Shown: positions 9,284 through 18,280 of the stretch, one piece after another
Numbering within the stretch: position 1 is the stretch's first letter
How the letters are laid out: each line of letters begins with the position of its first letter
Origin: Halobacteriovorax marinus
Lineage (GTDB): Bacteria; Bdellovibrionota; Bacteriovoracia; Bacteriovoracales; Bacteriovoracaceae
Reading direction: 5' to 3'
DNA length: 64,000 nucleotides
Assembly: GCA_002163155.1 (NCBI GenBank)
Contig: MAAO01000015.1
Location: 1-64,000, forward strand
Position numbers and translations under genes: made by a program
The notes under the pieces: model-generated
Seen by the model: the letters and a program-made list of their open reading frames with translations, nothing else
Database searches by the model: none
Told to the model about the DNA's origin: nothing

Positions 9284-10471
9284 CTAACGGTCTAGTTCTA
9301 CTACGAATGAAAGACCAAGTTTAGCAAATTTTGCTGCGTGATTTGAACCACCTCTTGATTGTTCTATTGTATCACGAGAGGTGTGAATGTTGTTATTCAT
9401 ATCATTTTTCTTTGCTTCAAATGGCATTGATGCAGGGTAACCTTGTCCATGCCATGATGCGTGATCAGAACAACCGTATCCACATCTGTCGTATCCCCAA
9501 CTCACAGTTGGAAGGTACTTATCAAGTAGAGTTCCAATGAATTCATTTTGTTGTTGGTTAGTGTAATCAGTCATCATAACGATATCTAAATCTGAACCTT
9601 TGAAATTTGTCATATCTAATTGCATAACTCCGATGATGTTGGCACCTTCAGCTTTCATTTCAGCAGCAATTTCTTTAGAACCTAAAAGTCCTACTTCCTC
9701 AGCTGCGTAACCCATAAACTTTAGCGTTTTAGTCGGCTTAAAGTCTGTCTCAACTAATACTCTAATAATTTCCGTTATAGTCGCTATACCTGAAGCGTTA
9801 TCATCAGCTCCTGGAGCATGGGCCCTTTCTCTTCCCCAAAAACCAGCAATTGAATCAAGGTGACCACCAACAATGATTGTTTCTTCTGACTCACCTTTTA
9901 TAGTTAAAATAACAGAAGGCTGTTTCCAACGAGCATGTTGATATAATTCAACACTAGCATCAGACCTATTGGTCACGAGTGAAGCCCATTTCTCAGAAAT
10001 CCACTTCGCTGCTTGAAGTCCTGTTTCAGATTTATAGTATCTATTTCTATAACTAGATAATTTCTTAATAACATTGGTGATGTTCTTTTCACTAACCTGT
10101 CCAATAAGAGGTGTAACTTCATCTTCAGCCGTTAGAGCGTAATCGGCAAACGGTGCAGACTTAGCAAAGTTTCTCTTTTCTACAGCATTAATCGAAGCAA
10201 GTGCATCTTCTAGAGAGTCGTGAAGCATGTAACCACCACAACGATTAAATTTTTCGTGCATTTCGTGACTTAATTGCAGTAGTGCATCTTCATCAATTTC
10301 GATGAGAGAAATTCCCCCAACTTTCTTAACGGCCTTCATTTTTTGTCCAAATAATTTATTGGAAAAATTTACGGCATCACTATCAATTGTAATAAGTTTT
10401 TTACTTGGTGCGGCAAAGATGTTTGCACTTAACAGTAGAGAGAGTGAAATCCATTTCAACGAGTTCTTCAT
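9284..10471 (-). CDS. Secreted M28 leucyl aminopeptidase (Vibrio aminopeptidase type)
   Basis: 395 residues with a signal peptide ending at ANIFA. All dizinc ligands of the Vibrio proteolyticus aminopeptidase family are visible in order: GGHLDS, PGADDNASG, the catalytic Glu pair AAEEVG, QLDMTN, and NNIHTSRDT. The cysteine pair CGYGCSDHASWH also matches. The ~100 residues between signal peptide and catalytic domain look like a removable propeptide. It should release N-terminal, mainly hydrophobic, amino acids outside the cell, consistent with feeding on protein. It stands alone, with the helicase gene's start upstream of its 3' neighbourhood. Confidence 0.95.
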   Translation of the reverse strand: MKNSLKWISLSLLLSANIFAAPSKKLITIDSDAVNFSNKLFGQKMKAVKKVGGISLIEIDEDALLQLSHEMHEKFNRCGGYMLHDSLEDALASINAVEKRNFAKSAPFADYALTAEDEVTPLIGQVSEKNITNVIKKLSSYRNRYYKSETGLQAAKWISEKWASLVTNRSDASVELYQHARWKQPSVILTIKGESEETIIVGGHLDSIAGFWGRERAHAPGADDNASGIATITEIIRVLVETDFKPTKTLKFMGYAAEEVGLLGSKEIAAEMKAEGANIIGVMQLDMTNFKGSDLDIVMMTDYTNQQQNEFIGTLLDKYLPTVSWGYDRCGYGCSDHASWHGQGYPASMPFEAKKNDMNNNIHTSRDTIEQSRGGSNHAAKFAKLGLSFVVELDR

Positions 10472-10640
10472 TTATTACTCCTATTTAAAAATCTTCCTGA
10501 TCTTTATCTTTTTTTAATATTCTAAGCCATTGTCAAATTAATAGCTGCAATTAAGTTCTTACAAAATAAAACTTTAAGGCAATAGTGTTCTGTGTAAAAA
10601 TAAATCCAGCAACTTAAGACCAGCAATTTGGAGAATTCCT

Positions 10641-11627
10641 ATGATCAATACATGGCTAACGGAAACATTTAAAATCAAGTATCCCATCATTATGGCACCT
10701 ATGTTTCTTGTGACTAATAATGAAATGCTTAAAGAGGCCGCTAAAAATGGAATCATGGGTTGTATTCCTGCTCTCAATTGGAGATCTCCCGAAGAGTTTG
10801 AAGCGGGAATTAAAGATCTCAAAGAAAATTGCCCTGGTCCTTATGGGATAAACCTAATCGTAAATAAATCTAATATCCATCTCAAAAAACAAATTGAGAT
10901 ATGTGCCAAGTACGCACCTGACTTCATTATTACTTCTCTTGGAAGTCCAGAAGAAGTTATCAAGAAGTGCTCCCCAAATGGTACTAAAGTATTCTGTGAC
11001 GTAGTTGACTTAAAATATGCCATAAAGGTTCAAGAGCTCGGAGCAGATGCCGTGATTGCAGTAAACTCAGGAGCAGGTGGACACGCAGGCCCTACACCGG
11101 CCTCTATTCTCGTTCCCCTTTTAAAAGAAGGTTGTTCGCTTCCAGTGATTAGTGCTGGTGGAATAGGAACAGGAACTGCACTTCTCTCGGCCCTTGCGCT
11201 AGGTTCAGATGGAGTTTCTATTGGTTCTCCATTTATCGCTACAAAAGAGAGTCCAGTCTCAGAAGGTTACAAACAAGCAGTAGTTGATTACGGCGCAAAA
11301 GATATTGTCATGACAACAAAAGTTTCAGGTTCACCTTGTACCGTTATCAACACTCCCTTTGTGCAAAAAATAGGAACGGAACAAAATTTTATTGAGTCCT
11401 ATCTAAATAAAAATAAGAAGTTTAAAAAGTACGCCAAAATGCTGACATATTATAAAGGTATGAAGCTTGTTGAGAAGGCCGCCTTCTCTGCCACATATAA
11501 AAGTGTGTGGTGTGCTGGACCTTCTATAGAATTCACTGATAAAATCGAAACGACAAAAGAGATTATCGACAGATTGATTTCCCAATATGAAGCCGCCGTA
11601 AAGGAACTTCAAAAGAGAATGGTTTAA
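10641..11627 (+). CDS. Nitronate monooxygenase / 2-nitropropane dioxygenase family FMN enzyme
   Basis: 328 residues, TIM-barrel type, with good SD GGAG 8 bases upstream. Visible family features are the N-terminal FKIKYPIIMAPMFLVTNNEM, AVNSGAGGHAG (the His region of the active site), VISAGGIGTGTALLSALALG (FMN phosphate binding) and GSDGVSIGSPFIATKES. The family oxidises alkyl nitronates, but many members are used as general flavin reductases or enoyl-type enzymes, so the substrate is open. The saccharopine dehydrogenase gene follows after 3 bases, which implies co-translation. Confidence 0.88.
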   Translation: MINTWLTETFKIKYPIIMAPMFLVTNNEMLKEAAKNGIMGCIPALNWRSPEEFEAGIKDLKENCPGPYGINLIVNKSNIHLKKQIEICAKYAPDFIITSLGSPEEVIKKCSPNGTKVFCDVVDLKYAIKVQELGADAVIAVNSGAGGHAGPTPASILVPLLKEGCSLPVISAGGIGTGTALLSALALGSDGVSIGSPFIATKESPVSEGYKQAVVDYGAKDIVMTTKVSGSPCTVINTPFVQKIGTEQNFIESYLNKNKKFKKYAKMLTYYKGMKLVEKAAFSATYKSVWCAGPSIEFTDKIETTKEIIDRLISQYEAAVKELQKRMV

Positions 11628-11630
11628 TTA

Positions 11631-12674
11631 ATGAATTCAGTTTTTTTACTTCGAAAAGAATTTAAAGCATTTGAGAGAAGGACGCCTCTAACCCCTGACA
11701 ACGCCAAGAAGTTAATAAGTCTTGGTCATGTTGTAAAAGTTGAGACTTGTCCTGATAGAATTTTTAAAGATGCAGATTATGAGAGCGTAGGCTGTACGCT
11801 TGTATCTATTGAATCGTGGAAAACTGAAGACAAAGACACTTTTATCCTTGGATTAAAAGAATTGCCGCTAGATTCTTTTCCTCTTATTCACAGACACATT
11901 TACTTTGCCCACATCTATAAAGGTCAGGCAGGTGCAACAGAAGTCCTAAATAGATACCAAAAAGGTTCTGGAAAACTCTTCGACCTTGAGTACTTAGTAG
12001 ATGAGAATAAAAGAAGAATAGCGGCCTTTGGAAAATGGGCAGGGTTTGTAGGAGCGGCGATCTCGCTAGATCGTTTCTATCAAAAATATTCTAATGAACC
12101 CTACTTACCTCTAAAGTCTTTTGAAAATATAGAATCTCTTTATTCCCATATAGAAGCTCATAAGAAGAACTGTCCTGAAACTCCGAAAGCAATAATTATT
12201 GGAGCTAAAGGTAGATGTGGAAGTGGAGCTAATGAAGTTTTTGATAACTTCAATGTGGAAGCAACTCCTTGGGACTATGAAGAAACAAAGAATGGTGGTC
12301 CCTTTGAAGAAATAAAAGAGCACGATATTTTTATTAACTGTGTTCTTTTAACTAGCAAGATTCCCCCTTTCGTTTCAAGAGAAATGTTAGCAGGAGAGAA
12401 GAAGCTTTCAATCATAGGCGACGTCAGTTGTGACCCTACAAGTGATCTCAACCCAATTCCTATTTATGATGACATTACAGACTGGGAAAAACCTTTTCTA
12501 GAAACTTGTGGTCTAGAGCTTCTCGCCGTAGATAATCTTCCCTCTATATTACCGAGAGAGAGCTCAATTGATTTTTCAAATCAGCTCATTAGTCATTTAG
12601 AGAATTTAGCAAGTGTCGGAGAGAGTGATCTCGTTTGGCAATCAAGCTTGAATATTTTTAACGAAAAATTATAG
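11631..12674 (+). CDS. Saccharopine dehydrogenase (NAD+, L-lysine-forming)-like
   Basis: 347 residues resembling fungal LYS1. The N-terminal domain has the alanine dehydrogenase-like pattern (LLRKEFKAFERRTPLTPDNAKKL, IHRHIYFAHIYKGQ), then FGKWAGFVGAAISLDRF, and a Rossmann segment IIIGAKGRCGSGANEVFDN. In LYS1 the enzyme releases lysine and 2-oxoglutarate from saccharopine, or works in reverse during lysine breakdown. No partner (LYS9 or LKR) is in this window. It is coupled to the nitronate monooxygenase gene. Assignment to the family is confident; direction in vivo is not. Confidence 0.85.
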   Translation: MNSVFLLRKEFKAFERRTPLTPDNAKKLISLGHVVKVETCPDRIFKDADYESVGCTLVSIESWKTEDKDTFILGLKELPLDSFPLIHRHIYFAHIYKGQAGATEVLNRYQKGSGKLFDLEYLVDENKRRIAAFGKWAGFVGAAISLDRFYQKYSNEPYLPLKSFENIESLYSHIEAHKKNCPETPKAIIIGAKGRCGSGANEVFDNFNVEATPWDYEETKNGGPFEEIKEHDIFINCVLLTSKIPPFVSREMLAGEKKLSIIGDVSCDPTSDLNPIPIYDDITDWEKPFLETCGLELLAVDNLPSILPRESSIDFSNQLISHLENLASVGESDLVWQSSLNIFNEKL

Positions 12675-12691
12675 AACCTGAAATAAGAAAA

Positions 12692-12716
12692 TCACCCCTA
12701 CAAATCGCAGGGGTGA
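12692..12716 (-). terminator. Intrinsic terminator of the M3 peptidase operon
   Basis: Stem TCACCCCT (12692-12699) / AGGGGTGA (12109+600 = 12709-12716) with a 9-base loop; on the minus strand it is followed by TTTTCTTATTTC. It lies between convergent genes, so it may also slow plus-strand transcription. Confidence 0.75.
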
Positions 12717-12730
12717 AATTAAAAATCTAA

Positions 12731-14761
12731 TTAAATTAAACCACCACGTCTTAACAGCGCATCTGGAGTTGGCTCAGATCCACGGAATTTCTTATATAAT
12801 TCCATTGGATGTTCAGTCCCCCCTTTAGAGAGAACATTGTCTTTAAATTTGTTGGCAATCTCTCTATTAAAGATTCCATTTTCTTTAAAGTATTCAAAGG
12901 CATCTGCATCGAGTACTTCTGCCCACTTATAAGAGTAGTAACCTGAAGAGTATCCTCCAGAAAAGATATGTCCAAAAGAAGTCGACATCATTGTTCCTTC
13001 CACTTGTGGAAGAAGACTAGTAGAACTCATGGCATCTTTTTCATACACTTCAGCATTTGTCACATCACTTGTATTCTTAGAGTGCCAGGCCATATCTAAA
13101 TTGGCAAAACTGATTTGTCTAAGAGTGGCCCTCGCTTCGTGGAAGTTAGAGCTGTCTTTGATTTTCTGAATGAGTTCAGTTGGAATAATTTCACCTGTTT
13201 TGTAGTGCTTGGCAAATAGGTCTAAACACTCTTTCTCATAGGCCCAGTTCTCAAGGATTTGAGAAGGAAGCTCTACAAAATCCCAGTAGACATTTGTTCC
13301 CGAAAGACTAGCGTACTTGGTATCTGCAAGCATTCCGTGAAGAGCATGACCAAATTCGTGAAATAAAGTTGTCACTTCATTGAAAGTTAATAGTGAAGGT
13401 TTTGTCTCTGTTGGTTTTGTAAAGTTACAAACTATTGACACATGTGGTCTTAGAACTATACCATTAAGATTGGATTGACCGCGGTAAGCTGTCATCCATG
13501 CCCCATTTCTTTTACCAGTTCTTGGAAAAAAGTCTGCGTAGAAAACTGCTACGTGCTCACCAGATTCATTAGTCACTTCGTAAGTCATAACGTCACTATG
13601 ATATTTTTGAATGTCTTTTTTCTCAGTGAAAGAAAGTCCAAATAACTTTGAAGCTACTTGAAAAACACCATCGATAACATTTTCAAGTTTAAAATATGGT
13701 TTTAACATTTCATCATCAACACTAAATTTTTCTTTCTTTAATTTCTCTGCCCAAAATGCATAATCCCAAGATTGAAAATCTTCTGCTCCACCATTTTTAA
13801 CGGCATATGCTTTGAGTTCATCAATTTCACTTACTGCAGCTGTTTTAGCTTTGCTTAATAGGTTCTCTAAAAAGTCTTGAACAGTTTTAGGATTAGACGC
13901 CATTCTCTCTTCTAATGTAAAATCTGCGTGAGTGTTATATCCGAGAAGTTTCGCTCTCTGATGTCTAAGAACAGAGATTTTCTTTATAGCTTCTTTATTA
14001 TCTAGCTCATCGCCTTTACAAGACTTTGTTCCATTGGCCCTAAAGAGCTTCTCTCTAAGCTCTCTTTTCTCAGCATATGTCATAAAAGGAATTAAGCTCG
14101 GGTAATCAAGAGTAATAACCCACTTCCCCTCGTGTCCCTTTTCTTTGGCAGTCATTGCTGCCGCTTCAACTACGCCTTCAGGAAGACCAGCAAGATCAGA
14201 CTCATTTTCAAGAATCATTTCATAAGAGTTCACTTCTTTTAAATTATTGTCTCCAAAATTTAATTTTAAAGTTGAAAGTTCCTCATCAATTTGTCTAAGT
14301 TCATTCTTTTGTTCTTCATTTAAAAGAGCACCATTTCTTACAAATGACTTATAGTTCTTTGTCAGAAGCATAAGATCTTCCGTATCAAGTCCTAAAGACT
14401 CTTTCTTATCAAAAATTTCTTTCACTCTTGAGAAGAGTTCAGCATCTAAGAGAATATCATTTCCGTAAGCTGTAATTTTTGGGGAAAACTCTTTAGCAAT
14501 TTCTTGCATTTCATCATTTGTTTCAGCGGATAATAAGTTAAAGAAAACTTCTGCCGTTTTCTCTACTAGTTCTCCAGAATTTTCTAGTGCTACAACTGTG
14601 TTTTCAAATGTTGGAGCTTCACTACTGCTCTTAATTTTTTCAATGTTTTCTTTAGCTGCCTTGATGGCACTCTCAAGTGCAGGCAAGTAGTGTTCATTTT
14701 TAATTTCTTCAAATGGAACAGTACCAAATACTGTTTTGTATTCATTTAGGATTGGATTCAT
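12731..14761 (-). CDS. M3 family metallopeptidase (dipeptidyl carboxypeptidase / oligopeptidase type)
   Basis: 676 residues, the normal length of Dcp/OpdA. The zinc site is LFHEFGHALHGML (~residues 465-477) with a downstream Glu in NVYWDFVELPSQILENW. The N-terminal FGTVPFEEIKNEHYLPALE is a family hallmark. There is no signal peptide, so it is cytoplasmic and probably degrades short peptides from imported or turned-over protein. Its start overlaps the stop of the carrier gene upstream by 4 bases (ATGA type), so the two are translationally coupled. Confidence 0.93.
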   Translation of the reverse strand: MNPILNEYKTVFGTVPFEEIKNEHYLPALESAIKAAKENIEKIKSSSEAPTFENTVVALENSGELVEKTAEVFFNLLSAETNDEMQEIAKEFSPKITAYGNDILLDAELFSRVKEIFDKKESLGLDTEDLMLLTKNYKSFVRNGALLNEEQKNELRQIDEELSTLKLNFGDNNLKEVNSYEMILENESDLAGLPEGVVEAAAMTAKEKGHEGKWVITLDYPSLIPFMTYAEKRELREKLFRANGTKSCKGDELDNKEAIKKISVLRHQRAKLLGYNTHADFTLEERMASNPKTVQDFLENLLSKAKTAAVSEIDELKAYAVKNGGAEDFQSWDYAFWAEKLKKEKFSVDDEMLKPYFKLENVIDGVFQVASKLFGLSFTEKKDIQKYHSDVMTYEVTNESGEHVAVFYADFFPRTGKRNGAWMTAYRGQSNLNGIVLRPHVSIVCNFTKPTETKPSLLTFNEVTTLFHEFGHALHGMLADTKYASLSGTNVYWDFVELPSQILENWAYEKECLDLFAKHYKTGEIIPTELIQKIKDSSNFHEARATLRQISFANLDMAWHSKNTSDVTNAEVYEKDAMSSTSLLPQVEGTMMSTSFGHIFSGGYSSGYYSYKWAEVLDADAFEYFKENGIFNREIANKFKDNVLSKGGTEHPMELYKKFRGSEPTPDALLRRGGLI

Positions 14762-16023
14762 AGATACTCCTTATTTGTCTTTAAAACTTTTTCTTGAACT
14801 TTAAATAAAGGAATTAATACAAAAAACCACGCAATTAGACAAATTCCTAAGCAATAATCTACAAAAGTTTCGCTTTGATAAAAAACGAGCACTACTGAGA
14901 TCACACCTTTTGAAAGACGGTAGATAACCATATCCACCACATACTTAGCACCATACTTTTGCCTCGCAACTAGTGGAAAATAAAGCATTTCCTTAGCCGC
15001 ACTAAATAAAGAATAATCAGTTCCTTTAAATAAGATAAAAGTCAGGGCGACAGGAAGTAGTGACGCACTCCCCAATGTGAAGCCGAGGCTAGACACCAGA
15101 AGAAAGAAAATAGGTATAAATATGTGAATTGTGCGGTTTTTCACAACATTAAAGAGAAAAGGAATAATTAAAACCTGCATAAAGAGAGAAATTCCGTTGA
15201 TGGCAGAATAGAGATTCCCTAGATAACTCACCTTTTCCGCTTTAGTTTGTACGAAACGTTCAAAGAGAATATTAAATTTAAAGTTCGCAAGGTTAATACA
15301 AAACTGGGAACAAATAATAATGAGAGCAATTAGAAAGACATATTTCTTAACTTCTAGAATTGAATGCAGTGGTGATTCATTCGTTCTCTTATCGAGCTTA
15401 TCTAAATTATCAAACTTCTTTCCTGTAAATTGAAAACAGACACAGGCAATTAAAATAAATACTGATCCAAAGAGTGCGATACCTTCGGCCCCTCCCAAAC
15501 TAGAGGCATAATTTGAAGTGATTTGACCCCCAATAATGCCCCCCATGGAACCTAGCGCTCCCATTGGCCCATAAATTGTTTTTGCGACCTTAAAGGACAG
15601 AATGGAATTAATGAAGGCCAACACCATATGAACCATCATAACGATGTAGACTTCCTTCCAAATAAAGAACACATACGCAAAGTTAGAGTTTCCTTGTTTT
15701 AGAAAGAATAAACTCACTGCAAATATAAGAAATGTTAAAATTCCGATAACCCAGAAAATAGAGTGTATTGATTTCTTTATTTGGAATTTATTGAAAATTG
15801 AGATTGTAATACTTAAGACAACTATAGAATAGAGCCAGGCATTGGGTGATTTCTTGGCCCCAAAAGTGTCTAGAAAAATCGCCTCGGCTGCACTCCTAAT
15901 CATAGGATAGGAAAAGAGTAGGAAGAACAAAGACAAACTGCCTAAGATTAAACCAACCTTTTTATCACGACTTAGATCCATAACCTGACTTTTTAAGTCA
16001 GAAAAATAATTTGAATTACTCAT
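14758..16023 (-). CDS. MFS-type carrier resembling ATP/ADP translocases (NTT/TlcA family)
   Basis: 421 residues with about 11-12 hydrophobic segments. The first helices contain LFSYPMIRSAAEAIFLDTFG followed by a Lys-rich loop, the same layout as in NTT/TlcA nucleotide carriers (small-aromatic helix, R, then acidic residue). The segment FKVAKTIYGPMGALGSMGGIIGG is also typical of this superfamily branch. True NTT proteins in intracellular bacteria exchange nucleotides with the host; many free-living bacteria carry NTT-like proteins of unknown substrate. The coupling to a cytosolic peptidase is notable. General MFS/NTT membership is likely; nucleotide transport is unproven. Confidence 0.7.
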   Translation of the reverse strand: MSNSNYFSDLKSQVMDLSRDKKVGLILGSLSLFFLLFSYPMIRSAAEAIFLDTFGAKKSPNAWLYSIVVLSITISIFNKFQIKKSIHSIFWVIGILTFLIFAVSLFFLKQGNSNFAYVFFIWKEVYIVMMVHMVLAFINSILSFKVAKTIYGPMGALGSMGGIIGGQITSNYASSLGGAEGIALFGSVFILIACVCFQFTGKKFDNLDKLDKRTNESPLHSILEVKKYVFLIALIIICSQFCINLANFKFNILFERFVQTKAEKVSYLGNLYSAINGISLFMQVLIIPFLFNVVKNRTIHIFIPIFFLLVSSLGFTLGSASLLPVALTFILFKGTDYSLFSAAKEMLYFPLVARQKYGAKYVVDMVIYRLSKGVISVVLVFYQSETFVDYCLGICLIAWFFVLIPLFKVQEKVLKTNKEYL

Positions 16024-16074
16024 TCACTTCCTTACGCTATCAATTTTTTCAACTTCAGCTATAATAATATATGA

Positions 16075-16881
16075 ATGGCGGTCAGCATGAAACCCAACAA
16101 TGAAAATGACAAAGTTTGCTTAGTTATCCCTTTTCATAATGAGGCTAAATCTGTTGCGCCCTTACTCCAGGAATGGATAAATACTCTAAGTTTTCATAAA
16201 ATCAATTTCACCATTTTAGCGCTTAATAGTGGTTCCACAGATGATACTCGCGGAGTGCTTAGAACTCTTACAGAGACATATCCACAACTGCTATTGAGAG
16301 ATATTGAAGACCATGGCCATGGGAAAGCGTTGATGGAAGGCTATAGAGATGCCATCCAATCAGATGCTGATTGGGTTTTTCAATGTGATAGTGATGGGCA
16401 AATTAGACCTCTCGAATTTTTAAAATTCTGGGATAACAGACACATTTATGAAACTCAAATTGGCTATAGAGCACAGAGGGCAGATGGATTATTTAGTTCG
16501 CTCTTCTCAAAATTCAATTCAAAGATTCTTTCAAAGATGTTTGGAACATATGTTTTAGATATCAATATTCCTTATAGACTGATCAAGAGAGATCTTCTCA
16601 GTATTATTATTAATGAAATACCTCCGACAACCTTTTTTCCAAATATATTTATCAGTCTACTCGCAGCAAAAACCTCAAATGGATTTAGCCAATCCCCCGT
16701 TGTCCACAGAGTAAGACAATTTCAACATACTTTGAAAACTTCACATTCAATGCTATTCACAAGTATTGAAGCTTTATTAGAAATAATTTCATTTAGATTT
16801 GTATTCTCTTCGAGAGTTAATGACATCACTTCAATAAAAAGTAGAAATGAAGAAAAGATAAGAAAAGCTATCTCAAAATAA
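16075..16881 (+). CDS. Family 2 glycosyltransferase
   Basis: 268 residues. The GT-A fold is seen in CLVIPFHNEAKSV, ALNSGSTDDTRGVL and the nucleotide-sugar-binding FQCDSDGQI. Its length and the DINIPYRLIKRDLL segment resemble undecaprenyl- or dolichyl-phosphate sugar transferases, but it has no C-terminal membrane helices. The start ATG 16075 has little SD; ATG 16087 is an alternative. It is divergent from the carrier gene, and its last 14 bases overlap the end of a minus-strand gene. Confidence 0.85.
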   Translation: MAVSMKPNNENDKVCLVIPFHNEAKSVAPLLQEWINTLSFHKINFTILALNSGSTDDTRGVLRTLTETYPQLLLRDIEDHGHGKALMEGYRDAIQSDADWVFQCDSDGQIRPLEFLKFWDNRHIYETQIGYRAQRADGLFSSLFSKFNSKILSKMFGTYVLDINIPYRLIKRDLLSIIINEIPPTTFFPNIFISLLAAKTSNGFSQSPVVHRVRQFQHTLKTSHSMLFTSIEALLEIISFRFVFSSRVNDITSIKSRNEEKIRKAISK

Positions 16882-17557
16882 GGTAGAACTCTTCGGTTCT
16901 CTTTCCCTTAGATTTTGTTAAAGAAGCTCCTTTCTTTATAGAAAGCTCTCGTTCCTTATTTGAAAGGTCATCTACAATGCCACCTAAGTTGACCCTCTGA
17001 CCCCTGTAAACTTGAACAGTAGTTATAATATTTGTTCTCTTCGACCCAAGAGAGACTGACACTTCCGTAACCCTGCCAGCTCCAGAACAACTTAGTGAAA
17101 TTAAAGTAGATCCCACATGTAACTGAGCAAGTTTTCCCTCCATGACCCTAAGGTTCGAAGTCGATTTAGAAACACTTGTTTCTTGAGTTTTTTTAAGTCT
17201 ATTTTTTTTACCAATAGAGTATTCATCACTCTCTCTATCAAGATTTTTTACATTTTCAATTTCAAAGTTACACTCACGGCCTCTTGTAAGAGCGCCTCCA
17301 CCATACCTAGAAGTAACGTTGTAATTCATTGAAATAAATTTATCGAATAATCCGCTACGATTCCCGGCCACTCCTATTTCAATACAGTGTTTGTTTGTAT
17401 TTTTTAAAATGATGTCATTAGGTGCTGTGATTTGCTTTAGATAATTTTCAACTTGATCAAGAGAAACTCGTCTACTAAAACAAAAACCTCGAAGGTCCAT
17501 GGCATGAACGCTCGAGGTTAATATAAGAATTAAAAATATTAGATTACTTTTTTTCAC
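16868..17557 (-). CDS. Exported protein of unknown function
   Basis: The frame is open to 17614, but a signal peptide begins only at GTG 17557 (VKKSNLIFLILILTSSVHA), giving ~229 residues. That start overlaps the 3' end of the regulator gene by 14 bases, so the genes are coupled. The mature part has the basic motif RKxxLKKTQETSVSKSTSN and two beta-rich segments (LQxGSTLISLSCSGAGRVTEVSVSLGS-like). The C-terminal section has short repeated strand patterns resembling secretin accessory domains, but I cannot assign a family. Two Cys remain in the mature N-terminus. Confidence 0.7.
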   Translation of the reverse strand: MKKSNLIFLILILTSSVHAMDLRGFCFSRRVSLDQVENYLKQITAPNDIILKNTNKHCIEIGVAGNRSGLFDKFISMNYNVTSRYGGGALTRGRECNFEIENVKNLDRESDEYSIGKKNRLKKTQETSVSKSTSNLRVMEGKLAQLHVGSTLISLSCSGAGRVTEVSVSLGSKRTNIITTVQVYRGQRVNLGGIVDDLSNKERELSIKKGASLTKSKGKRTEEFYLILR

Positions 17558-18083
17558 TAAGGTGAGAATCTCCAGTCTGGCTCTCAAAAAATGTTTCTGC
17601 ATTATCAAAATCACAGAAATTTAATGATGAGTGAAAGTTAAATTCACTCGGAACTTTACCACCAGTCTTCTCAATTCTATCACATGCACAAGCAAGGTTT
17701 TTCATAAAATCAAAGAATTTATAACTTGTTTCAGAACTCATTAAATGTTCCATTAAACAAGAGTCTCTATCAGCAGTCTCTTCAGAAACCCCTACAAAAT
17801 CTTTTAAGAAGTAAAAGAGCAATGTTCTAGAAGAGAGAATTCTATGAACTTCATCGTGTCCCTTCTCTGTCAGAACAAGAAACTTACAGTCCTCTTCTTC
17901 AGTCACAAGGCCTTTCTTCTTCAGGTTATTAAGTGCTGTTGAAACACTCCCCTTAGTAAGATTTAAGTCTTTTGCGATATCAGTAACTCGTGCAAATCCT
18001 CTACCTTCTTTGAGCTTATGAATAGTCAAAAGATAGTGGGCCATAGAGTGGGATAATTCAATTTTATGTGTTTTTTCTGTCAT
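17544..18083 (-). CDS. DtxR/MntR-family metal-dependent transcriptional regulator
   Basis: 179 residues. The N-terminal winged helix reads MAHYLLTIHKLKEGRGFARVTDIAKDLNLTKGSVSTALNNLKKKGLV, very typical of DtxR/MntR/IdeR. A dimerisation and metal-binding part follows with RDSCLMEHLMSSETSYKF, where Cys, Glu and His could be ligands, plus a CACD motif. It lacks the SH3-like third domain, like MntR. Whether it senses Mn, Fe or Zn cannot be decided. A palindrome inside its own promoter suggests autoregulation. Confidence 0.88.
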   Translation of the reverse strand: MTEKTHKIELSHSMAHYLLTIHKLKEGRGFARVTDIAKDLNLTKGSVSTALNNLKKKGLVTEEEDCKFLVLTEKGHDEVHRILSSRTLLFYFLKDFVGVSEETADRDSCLMEHLMSSETSYKFFDFMKNLACACDRIEKTGGKVPSEFNFHSSLNFCDFDNAETFFESQTGDSHLSEKK

Positions 18084-18096
18084 AACTACCTTTCTA

Positions 18097-18127
18097 GCAA
18101 AATTTGCAAAGTCGCGTCAATCGTCAA
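18097..18127 (-). promoter_or_regulatory. Candidate promoter and operator of the DtxR/MntR-like gene
   Basis: On the minus strand two TTGACG boxes (18127-18122 and 18120-18115) could serve as -35. Between the second and a weak -10 (CTAGAA) lies the palindrome GCAAATTTTGC (18107-18097), 14 bases before the start codon. A second element TTAGCCTAA (18147-18155) equals the centre of the DtxR/IdeR consensus. Both are seen directly; binding by the neighbouring regulator is inference. Confidence 0.5.
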
Positions 18128-18280
18128 CTTTTCTTTGCACTAGACATTAGCCTAACACGACTATGCATTGAAGTTAAACCCCTGAAATCATGGATTTTCT
18201 ATTCATGGCTAGATTTTCCCATACACTCAAACTTAGGGCCCATGTTAGAATGGTAAAGTATTGAAATGAGGAATAATTCG

